The notes beneath the pieces were generated by a model that saw only the letters and a program-made list of their open reading frames with translations, searched no databases and was not told where the DNA came from. Positions 57,553 to 64,000 of a stretch of 64,000 bases of DNA are shown piece after piece. Location of the stretch: positions 186,001 to 250,000 of the forward strand of contig NZ_FOAV01000008.1 of the NCBI RefSeq assembly GCF_900109745.1, written 5' to 3'. A program made the translations under genes and the position numbers. Source of the stretch: Roseateles sp. YR242 (GTDB taxonomy: Bacteria; Pseudomonadota; Gammaproteobacteria; Burkholderiales; Burkholderiaceae_C). Positions within the stretch are counted from its first letter, which is position 1. The number at the start of each line of letters is the position of its first letter.

Positions 57553-58410
57553 TCAGTACGGGCAGTTCTGGTTGTAGCGGTCAAACACCAGCGCCGTGGC
57601 GTAGGCCTGATGTTCGGCACCGCACAGGAAGGCGGAGTAGCGTGTGTCCGAATCAATGAAGCGCTTCATCCAGGCCACACCGTAACGCCCGATGGGTGTG
57701 TTGGTGCTGTTGGGCGTGAAGTGCGTGGCCAGGTTCAGTTCCGCATACGCCTTGTACGTGGAGCTGGGCAGGCTCGCATAGAAGGGCCGTGAATGCACCG
57801 CCACCGGCGCGACCGTATCCCCATCCGAACCGAAGATCAGCGTGGGCACCTGGTTCTGGCTGAAATTGGTGGAGAGATTCCACGGTGTGAGCGGCAGAGA
57901 GGCCTTGAGCCCGGGGTTGTTCTGCGCCGCGATCAATGCGCCGCCACCGCCCATGGAGTGCCCGGCCACGGCCCGCTTGCTGCTGTCCACGCGGCTGCGC
58001 ACGGTGCTTGTGGCGCTGTTCACCACGTAGTTCAGCGCCGCCACCAGTTGGGTGGCCCGGCTGGCGGGCTGATCCAGCGTGGTCAAGGTGTCGATGGTGA
58101 TGACCACGAAGCCATGCGTGGCGAGCCGCCGGCCCAGCCAGGCGATGCTGGATTGCGTGGCCGTGAAGCCCGGGCTGACGGCAATGACACCGTATTGACC
58201 GGTGGTGGTCGGATAGTAGATGGTGCCGCCGCCAAACCCGGAGGCGATCGCCACGGTGCTGGTGCTCACAGCAAAGGGCCCGGAAGTGGCGTTGAGGCTG
58301 GAGGAGGTCGGGTCCGGTCCGATCTGGGCCGATGCACTGGCCGCAATGGACACACTGGCAGCAAAAACGCCGGCGCGGAGCACGCGTCGGGCGGTTGTCG
58401 AGAATTTCAT
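57553..58410 (-). CDS. PETase/cutinase-like polyester hydrolase (dienelactone-hydrolase fold)
   Basis: 285-residue secreted esterase with strong similarity to bacterial PET hydrolases. A signal peptide ends about residue 28. Ser152 in GHSMGGGG, Asp198 in SDGDTVAP and His230 in ATHFT form the triad. The aromatic clamp has Phe82 (Tyr87 in I. sakaiensis PETase) and Trp177 (Trp185). His151 and Phe231 replace Trp159 and Ser238, and the loop after the catalytic His is 3 residues shorter; these are type I, cutinase-like features. Only the C-terminal disulfide (Cys263-Cys283) is present; the second PETase disulfide is Ser195/Thr232. AGGGAG precedes the ATG at 58410. It heads an operon with a chaperone-like protein and an AraC regulator. 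Confidence 0.9.
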   Translation of the reverse strand: MKFSTTARRVLRAGVFAASVSIAASASAQIGPDPTSSSLNATSGPFAVSTSTVAIASGFGGGTIYYPTTTGQYGVIAVSPGFTATQSSIAWLGRRLATHGFVVITIDTLTTLDQPASRATQLVAALNYVVNSATSTVRSRVDSSKRAVAGHSMGGGGALIAAQNNPGLKASLPLTPWNLSTNFSQNQVPTLIFGSDGDTVAPVAVHSRPFYASLPSSTYKAYAELNLATHFTPNSTNTPIGRYGVAWMKRFIDSDTRYSAFLCGAEHQAYATALVFDRYNQNCPY

Positions 58411-58735
58411 GTTGTCTCCCTGTAGTGATGACACTGAGCCGCGACACGGGGTGTTCAACGGCGAAGCGCAGTCTAGGAAGGCGGCCGACGAATGCCTTGT
58501 ATTGGGGCGACGGGATCCCCCCTAGTTCGCATGCGGGTAAACCCACCTCCGCGCGGGCGCCATCGGCCGCAGGGCCGACGCTACGGCACGTGGCCGCTCT
58601 CGGGCCAGGCTTGGCGATGCGCGAAGCCGCCATGTTCCTGGGACGCCCAACGATGGATTTGGCGTAGGCGGCTGCCTAAGTTTTCAGCCGGTGGGCCGGG
58701 TCCGGGCCACCTCGATGCAGTCCGGGAGAATCTTC
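58411..58735. other. 325-bp divergent promoter region of the polyesterase operon and the PEP-CTERM gene
   Basis: No gene seen. The region is GC-rich, with short degenerate inverted segments but no convincing sigma-54, sigma-28 or operator match. It must contain promoters in both directions. GGGAG lies 10 bp before the PEP-CTERM start at 58736. Confidence 0.4.
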
Positions 58736-59398
58736 ATGCAGAGGCTGACTGGACGGTTGCGCGCACTGCACGCACTACAGACGATGTTGGTGCTGGTGCT
58801 CGCCATGTGGGCCTTGCCGGCCCGTGCGGATCTTTACCACTACACCTACACCGGCAACGCGTTCACCATGACCGCGCAGCTGACGGACTGGCCGTTCGGC
58901 CATCCGACGCAGGGCAGGGACTTTGTCCTGGAGTCGATCTCGGCGGAGTTCTATACCGCTGCGCCGCTGACCGCCGGCATGACGCTGGCGGACGTGACGG
59001 ACTTCAGCATGACCATCTCGCCCTGGTATGGCCGGCCGTGGACGCTGACGCCGCCGCAGTACCCGGTGGCATGCCCGGGCTGTGTGTCGCTCACGGTCAC
59101 GGGTGGTCTCAGCATCGGGGAAGTCAATGAGCTGGGGCTCCCCGGCGTCTGGGATCTATGGACCGCTTATGAAGCCATCTACCCCACCGGCCGTCACGAG
59201 ACGCTGACGCTCTCCAGCACACGGAGCCTGGACAGCCTGACTGGCGGTTATGAGGCGTTCATCGGCTACAGCGGTGGCCTGGCGGCTTCCCCGGGCGTCT
59301 GGGCCGTTACCCAGGTGGTGCCGGAGCCCGCTACGCTGATGATGTTCGCGGTGGGTGGGCTGTTGGTCGCATGGTTCGCACGGCGAAGGAGCGACTGA
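58736..59398 (+). CDS. PEP-CTERM sorting-domain protein
   Basis: 220-residue exported protein. A signal peptide (TMLVLVLAMWALPARA, about residues 16-31) is followed by a beta-rich domain of unknown function (DLYHYTYTGNAFTMTAQLTDWPFGHP). The C-terminal PEP-CTERM signal comprises VPEPATL, the hydrophobic stretch MMFAVGGLLVAWFA and the basic end RRRSD. Such tails are recognised by exosortase, linked to exopolysaccharide and biofilm in many betaproteobacteria. No exosortase gene lies in the window, so processing depends on one elsewhere. Confidence 0.88.
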   Translation: MQRLTGRLRALHALQTMLVLVLAMWALPARADLYHYTYTGNAFTMTAQLTDWPFGHPTQGRDFVLESISAEFYTAAPLTAGMTLADVTDFSMTISPWYGRPWTLTPPQYPVACPGCVSLTVTGGLSIGEVNELGLPGVWDLWTAYEAIYPTGRHETLTLSSTRSLDSLTGGYEAFIGYSGGLAASPGVWAVTQVVPEPATLMMFAVGGLLVAWFARRRSD

Positions 59399-59475
59399 GC
59401 TACCGTTGCCGCACTGCTTACAGTGCTCGCATGCCTTACGTGTAGGACACCCGTCTATCGAACGCTTGAATGCAG

Positions 59476-59506
59476 CGTGCCCGCACCCGGGATGGGTGCG
59501 GGCACG
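59476..59506. terminator. Strong hairpin between convergent genes (bidirectional terminator candidate)
   Basis: A 13-bp perfect stem (CGTGCCCGCACCC with its complement) with a 5-base loop lies 78 bp after the PEP-CTERM stop and 29 bp before the 3' end of the convergent Gln-rich gene. There is no T-run on either side, so it may work in a Rho-assisted way. The placement between convergent genes supports a terminator role. Confidence 0.5.
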
Positions 59507-59534
59507 ACATCAATCAGCGATCAACGGTCGGTAA

Positions 59535-59801
59535 TCAGCGATCGTCACTCTGGTTGCTGCTGTCATCGTCGCGTTGCGAGGCCTTGTTCTGGTTCTGGCC
59601 GTCATCCACCCGGTTCTTGCTTTGAGAGCCGGAGCCACCTTGCTGCGGGGTGGGCTGGGACTGCTGCTGCGGCTGCTTCTGCTGGCCCTGGGAGCCTGAG
59701 CCTTGCTGACCTTGCTGGCCCTGGTTCTGCTGCTGCTGGCCTTGGTTCTGGCCTTGCTGCGGCGAGTTCTTCCCTTGGTTACCTTGATTCTGCTGAGCCA
59801 T
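59535..59801 (-). CDS. Gln/Asn-rich low-complexity small protein
   Basis: 88-residue hydrophilic protein made mainly of Gln, Gly, Ser and Asn in irregular repeats (QGQNQGQQQQNQGQQGQQG), ending in an acidic Asp/Ser tail. No fold, signal peptide or motif is seen; it is probably disordered. The ATG at 59801 has AGGAGA upstream, a good sign that it is translated. Upstream in-frame codons would break this spacing. The single start, normal stop and convergent hairpin suggest a genuine gene. Its function is unknown; stress-related or nucleic-acid-binding roles are possible but unsupported. Confidence 0.55.
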   Translation of the reverse strand: MAQQNQGNQGKNSPQQGQNQGQQQQNQGQQGQQGSGSQGQQKQPQQQSQPTPQQGGSGSQSKNRVDDGQNQNKASQRDDDSSNQSDDR

Positions 59802-59971
59802 GATGATGAGTCTCCTGTATCGAGGCATTGGCGGGCTTGCCAACGTATCCATACCGGCAACCCTTGTTCCATCGTTGCGCGCAGGGTGAGCAGGAAAGCC
59901 CTCGGGGATGAGCATCTTCTTCAGGCACTGTAGAGTTACCCGATCCGTTCACTATTCGCCAACGAAAAGCC

Positions 59972-61417
59972 ATGACGTCATCCAGCTATCCTGATACCCA
60001 ACTCCTGATCGCCAACGAGTGGGTGTCGGCCACCGGCGGCCGCAAGATCGATGTGCGCAATCCGGCCACCGGCCAAGTGATTGGCACGGTGGCGCATGCC
60101 AGCAAGGAAGATCTGGATCGCGCGCTGGCCGCCGCCCAGAAGGGCTTCGAATCCTGGCGAGACATTCCCGCGCACGAGCGCGCCGCTACCATGCGCCGCG
60201 CTGCTGCACTGTTGCGTGAGCGCGCACCGGAGATTGCCCGGTTGCTGACGCAGGAGCAGGGCAAGCCGCTGGCAGAGGCCAAGGGGGAAGTGCTGGCTGG
60301 CGCCGACATCATTGAATGGTTCGCGGACGAAGGCCGCCGTGTGTACGGCCGCATCGTGCCTTCACGCAACCTGGCCGCCCAGCAACTGGTGCTCAAGGAG
60401 CCGGTGGGGCCGGTGGCTGCATTCACGCCCTGGAACTTCCCGGTCAACCAGATCGTGCGCAAGCTGGGCGCCGCCCTGGCCACCGGCTGCTCGTTCCTGG
60501 TGAAGGCGCCGGAAGAGACGCCGGCATCACCCGCTGCGCTGATCAAGGCTTTCGTCGACGCCGGCGTGCCGGCAGGCACGGTGGGCCTGGTCTTTGGTGA
60601 TCCGGCCGAGATTTCCAGCTACCTGATTGCGCACCCGATCATCCGCAAGGTGACCTTCACTGGCTCCACGCCGGTGGGCAAGCAACTGGCGTCGCTGGCC
60701 GGCGCGCACATGAAGCGCGTGACGATGGAACTGGGTGGTCACGCACCCGTGATCGTGGCGGACGATGCCGACGTGGCGGTGGCCGTGAAGGCTGCGGGTG
60801 GCGCCAAGTTCCGCAATGCCGGCCAGGTGTGCATCTCGCCGACACGTTTCCTGGTGCACAACAGCATCAAGGCGCAGTTCACCGAAGCGCTGGTGGCTCA
60901 TGCACAAAGCCTGAAGCTGGGTGATGGCCTGGCCGATGGCACCACGCTGGGCCCCCTGGCCAATGACCGCCGTGTGGCCGCCATGATCAAGCTGGTGGCC
61001 GACGCGCGTGACCGTGGCGCCAAGATTGCGGCGGGCGGTGAACGTGTGGGCAGTGCCGGCAACTTCTTTGCGCCGACCGTGCTGGCGGACGTGCCGTTGG
61101 ACGCCTCGGTGTTCAACGACGAACCGTTCGGCCCGGTGGCCGCCATCCGTGGCTTCGACAAGCTGGAAGAGGCCATCGCCGAAGCCAACCGCCTGCCGTT
61201 TGGCCTGGCCGGTTATGCCTTCACCCGTTCGATCAAGAACGCGCACCTGCTGTCGCAGCGTGTGGAGGTGGGCATGTTGTGGATCAACCAGCCCGCCACA
61301 CCTTCGGCTGAAATGCCGTTTGGCGGCGTGAAGGACTCTGGCTACGGTACCGAAGGCGGGCCCGAGGCGCTGGAGGGCTACCTCAACACCAAGTCTGTGT
61401 CGATTCTGGGTGTGTAA
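59972..61417 (+). CDS. NAD(P)-dependent aldehyde dehydrogenase (succinate-semialdehyde dehydrogenase type)
   Basis: 481-residue cytoplasmic enzyme oxidising an aldehyde to its acid. The catalytic general base Glu253 in [10 protein letters not shown] and nucleophile Cys287 in [10 protein letters not shown] are 34 residues apart, as the family requires. The coenzyme-binding FTGSTPVGK loop and the C-terminal [16 protein letters not shown] are also present. Length and sequence fit the GabD/SSADH branch, with succinate semialdehyde (from GABA) a likely substrate, although related aldehydes cannot be excluded. It has no partner such as gabT nearby. A hairpin and T-run lie between it and the next gene. 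Confidence 0.87.
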   Translation: MTSSSYPDTQLLIANEWVSATGGRKIDVRNPATGQVIGTVAHASKEDLDRALAAAQKGFESWRDIPAHERAATMRRAAALLRERAPEIARLLTQEQGKPLAEAKGEVLAGADIIEWFADEGRRVYGRIVPSRNLAAQQLVLKEPVGPVAAFTPWNFPVNQIVRKLGAALATGCSFLVKAPEETPASPAALIKAFVDAGVPAGTVGLVFGDPAEISSYLIAHPIIRKVTFTGSTPVGKQLASLAGAHMKRVTMELGGHAPVIVADDADVAVAVKAAGGAKFRNAGQVCISPTRFLVHNSIKAQFTEALVAHAQSLKLGDGLADGTTLGPLANDRRVAAMIKLVADARDRGAKIAAGGERVGSAGNFFAPTVLADVPLDASVFNDEPFGPVAAIRGFDKLEEAIAEANRLPFGLAGYAFTRSIKNAHLLSQRVEVGMLWINQPATPSAEMPFGGVKDSGYGTEGGPEALEGYLNTKSVSILGV

Positions 61418-61517
61418 GCAGGGTGTGGCCGTCGGGAGACGGCCCTCCGAAATGTTGTGTCGCTTTCGTAAAGAACGCACCTGCTGACTTTTATACTCCG
61501 CCCCGCAAAACACGCGA

Positions 61518-61553
61518 GGGGCCTCTTTGAGAGGCCCCCGCAGCATATTTTTT
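61518..61553 (+). terminator. Hairpin with T-run after the aldehyde dehydrogenase gene
   Basis: GGGGCCTC-TTTGA-GAGGCCCC forms a perfect 8-bp stem; six T residues begin 9 bases after it (61548). Distance to the T-run makes it weaker than ideal. It lies 100 bp after the stop and 34 bp before the next gene, so it may also be a leader structure for that gene. Confidence 0.45.
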
Positions 61554-61571
61554 CCATGCGGGAGGAGACAC

Positions 61572-62627
61572 ATGTTCTCGATGAAGCACAAGAACGCGGC
61601 CATCCTGGCGGCGTTGTCGGTCCTGGTGACGGCCTGTGGTGGCGGTAGCGATGACAAGGCCGGTTCGGCAGCACCGCTGAGCGCCAATCAGCAGGCGTTT
61701 GAAAACCTGATCCTGGCGCCCAACACGGGCAGCTACTTCCTGCACTGGAACCTGAGCGCGTCGGCGACGCAGACCAGCGGCGTGAACTACGCCTATTCGG
61801 ATTCCTCCGTGCTGTCGTCTTCGCCCGCCAATGGCCCGCAGATCTCTACCCAGAGCGCGCCGGTCAACATCACCAGCACGCTGGCGCTGGTAGCACCGAC
61901 ACCTGCGCGTGTGCTGAAGAACGGCGCGATCCTGGTCGCGCCGGCCACGGCCTCGTCCAGCAAGGTCAGCTATGTGGGCAACGACATCCGCGTGGATTCG
62001 CTGGCCGCGGACAACACCACGGTGGTGTTCTCGGAGATCCGCAGCAACTACGAAACGGTGGCATTGACGGGGGCCATCAGCACGACGCCGGCCGACTTCG
62101 CGCATTTCCACAACGTGATCTTCTCCAACACGGCCATTCTCAATACGGCCGCGACGTATGCCGCAGGCTCCAGCTACGTCAAGTTCACGCAGACCAATGC
62201 CGGCGACCGCTACAACGCCTTTGACTGCACCACCGCCACCACGGGCGCAGCGGTCACACCGTGCCGCACCAGCACGACGCTGGCGGCCGTGCTCACCACT
62301 GGCATTTCATCGACCAGCGATGGCGTGACCTACCATCTGACCGATGGCAGCGTCAGCACGGTGGGCGGCGTGTCGGTCTGGGTGGCAACCGCGCCGCGCC
62401 CGGTCTCGGCCACGCTGAGTTCCACGGTGCAATACCGCATCTACTTCGAGCTCAACGGCAATGTCTACACCGGCGCGTTGATCAAGGACGGCACGGTGCT
62501 GGGCGGTAGCTCCTACGTGTCCAACCCGGCCGGCACCACGGTGGCGGAGCGCATCACCTTCCTGCCTTTTGACATCCGTATGAACAAGGCGGCCCATGGC
62601 AGCCTGGTGGCGGCGATGAAGATCTGA
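61572..62627 (+). CDS. Putative lipoprotein of unknown function
   Basis: 351-residue exported protein. The N-terminus MFSMKHKNAAILAALSVLVTAC is a lipoprotein signal with lipobox LVTAC, so the mature protein starts at Cys22, followed by GGGSDDK. The remainder is Ser/Thr/Ala-rich, strand-prone and without a recognised domain. Two Cys residues (DCTTATTGAAVTPC) could form a disulfide. The ATG at 61572 has GGAGGAG directly upstream and is secure. No operon partner. Surface or periplasmic anchoring is expected; function unknown. Confidence 0.75.
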   Translation: MFSMKHKNAAILAALSVLVTACGGGSDDKAGSAAPLSANQQAFENLILAPNTGSYFLHWNLSASATQTSGVNYAYSDSSVLSSSPANGPQISTQSAPVNITSTLALVAPTPARVLKNGAILVAPATASSSKVSYVGNDIRVDSLAADNTTVVFSEIRSNYETVALTGAISTTPADFAHFHNVIFSNTAILNTAATYAAGSSYVKFTQTNAGDRYNAFDCTTATTGAAVTPCRTSTTLAAVLTTGISSTSDGVTYHLTDGSVSTVGGVSVWVATAPRPVSATLSSTVQYRIYFELNGNVYTGALIKDGTVLGGSSYVSNPAGTTVAERITFLPFDIRMNKAAHGSLVAAMKI

Positions 62628-62729
62628 TCGCCTGACGGCGCCTGCAACGCCACCCGCAGCGTCACCCAAAGCCCTTGGCCTCTGACCAAGCGGCGTCGGG
62701 TGACGCCTGCCTTGCGGTGAACGGTCCTC

Positions 62730-63946
62730 TCATCCGGGATGACGGGCCTGGCGTCCGTGCAACCACCGCCCGATGATTGCAGCCGCTACGGCTGCCAATA
62801 CCGCGACCGCAGCGCCCATGACGGCGACGCTTTGCGTGCCCCACCCGGTGATGGTGGCGCCACCAAGAACGGCCCCCAGGGCGATGCCTCCGTTGGCAGC
62901 AGACACGTTGAGCGTGCCTGCCAAGGCCTGCGCCTGAGGCGCCGCCTTCATCACCCGGATCTGGCAGACCGGATAGAGGGCCGTGTTTGCAATGCCCCAC
63001 ACACCCAGAGCGACGGCCAGCCCGACATGCGTTGTCGCCAGCAGCACGGTGGCCAGCATGCCAACAGCCAGCAAGGCGCAGAACACGGCCGTTGTGGCCA
63101 ACGGCCGACGGTCGACCCATTGGCCGCCGAGCCAATTGCCGAGTAGACCGACCGCTCCAAAGCCCATCAGCCACCACCCCACCTGAGCAGCGGGTACGCC
63201 GGCGACTGTCTCCAGCAACTCAGCCAGGTAGGTGTAGCCAGCGAACATCGCCGTGAAAACGGTCACCGACAGAAGGACGTTGGCGACGAAGGCTGGATCA
63301 CGCAGGATGCGCGCCTGCTGCATCAAGCCCACGCGTTGCCCGGCCGCCATCTTTGGCATGTAGACCTGCAACAGGGCGGCGACCAGTGCCGACAGGATGG
63401 CCAGTGCCCAGAAGGCGCCACGCCAGCCGAGGGTGTCGCCAGCGATGGTGCCCAGAGGAATGCCGAACAGCATGGCGGCGGAAATGCCGAGATACACCGT
63501 GGAGACAGCGCGCCCCGCACGCGTCGGTCCGGCCAGCTGTGCGGCGGTCTCGCTCGCAGTGCCCCAGAACACCGGCAAAGCCAGGGCTGGAACAATCCGG
63601 GCCACGGCGAGGATCCAGACGTTGGTGGCCATGGCTGCCACTGCATTCGACGCTGCAAAGAGCGCCAGCACGGTCAGGAACAGGCGCTTGCGCTCGACAT
63701 CCCCAACCAGGCCGTGAGCGGTGGGCCAAACAGCATGACGACCACGGCGAACAGCGTGACCAGTTGGCCCGTGGTAGCCACGGACAGCGAGAGGTCTCTG
63801 GCCAGCGCTGGAAGCAGGCCGACCATGAGGAATTCCGTGGTGACGATGACAAAGGCGGCTATCGCCAGAATGATGGTCGTCGCGGAGCCGGCGGGAGAGA
63901 GCGCCTGGGGCCGAGCGGCGGGGCTGACGATGGGGGCGAGGGACAT
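62730..63946 (-). pseudogene. MFS transporter (DHA1, AraJ/YdhP-like), frameshifted
   Basis: About 400 codons of a 12-helix efflux transporter split by a single frameshift. The N-terminal piece (63674-63946) runs from MSLAPIV through IILAIAAFVIVTTEFLMVGLLPALARDL to the GPPLTAW region, then ends out of frame. The same protein resumes in another frame with GDVERKRLFLTVLALFAASN and continues to 62730. The shift lies near 63695-63715, in a GGTTGGGG run. Motif A-like residues follow the break. Either the gene is dead or the run holds a sequencing error; the rest is intact (LPVFWGTASETAAQLAGPTRAGRA). ATG 63946 is preferred to a TTG 9 bp upstream. Confidence 0.75.
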
Positions 63947-64000
63947 GTTGAGCAACGGGCGGTTGTAAGCCCAGGAGCTTATTGATTCCCTGATTTCCCA

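Noticed and set aside
58560-58600. Possible sigma-54 promoter (CGGCACG ... CGCT) before the PEP-CTERM gene
   Set aside because: The GG to GC spacing is off by one and the -12 element is not TTGC.

Overview
The window is about 64 kb of GC-rich, densely packed bacterial DNA. The gene content points to a Burkholderiales betaproteobacterium of the Roseateles/Mitsuaria/Rubrivivax type: a type 2 PHA depolymerase, a PETase-like polyesterase, a PEP-CTERM protein, several sulfonate ABC importers, a CzcCBA metal pump and many Tat-type leaders. The genus assignment is inference. No rRNA, tRNA, CRISPR array or complete insertion sequence was recognised.

Layout. 1-1.5 kb: the C-terminal part of a PHA depolymerase and a stand-alone response regulator. 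1.7-7.3 kb: a TetR repressor divergent from a tripartite MFS drug pump (outer-membrane lipoprotein, DHA2 transporter, HlyD adaptor) plus a DUF190 gene. Two matching inverted repeats lie in the divergent promoter. 7.5-14 kb: a czcI-like gene followed by czcC, czcB and czcA (HME1-type Zn/Co/Cd efflux). 14-15.5 kb: an M19 dipeptidase with a long Gly-rich insert. 15.5-31.2 kb: a sulfur hub with a multi-rhodanese protein, a cysteine dioxygenase-like cupin and an acyl-CoA-dehydrogenase-like (SfnB/DszC-type) enzyme. These are divergent from an SsuD-like flavin monooxygenase, an Ssu-like ABC importer and a cytochrome c with an (SP)11 tract. A second sulfonate-binding protein, a polar amino-acid importer without a local ATPase, and tauABC follow. 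31.3-35.7 kb: a hydrolase remnant and a three-subunit periplasmic sugar/alcohol dehydrogenase. 36-38.2 kb: a chemoreceptor convergent with a FlxA-like gene that has a clear sigma-28 promoter.

38.5-46.2 kb is the most unusual region. Two consecutive RHS genes, each with its own secretion signal, are followed by four toxin-tip/immunity-like units. The toxin part decays from intact to displaced to fragments, while every putative immunity ORF stays open and overlaps the preceding toxin stop. The series ends in a deletion scar of RHS core DNA. Its AT-rich composition and different codon use contrast with the rest of the window.

46.3-48.2 kb: a GNAT acetyltransferase and an MgtC/DUF4010 membrane protein. 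48.4-55.5 kb: a rhamnogalacturonan (pectin) locus with a PL4 endolyase, a PL26-like exolyase and a TonB-dependent receptor with an STN domain. 56-58.4 kb: an operon of a PETase/cutinase-like polyesterase, a lipase-chaperone-like protein that lacks the family signature, and an AraC regulator. 58.7-64 kb: a PEP-CTERM protein, a Gln-rich small protein, an aldehyde dehydrogenase, an unknown lipoprotein and a frameshifted MFS transporter.

Taken together the window encodes import and desulfonation of organosulfur compounds, degradation of plant pectin and polyesters, metal and drug efflux, and inter-bacterial competition. This fits a soil, water or rhizosphere bacterium.
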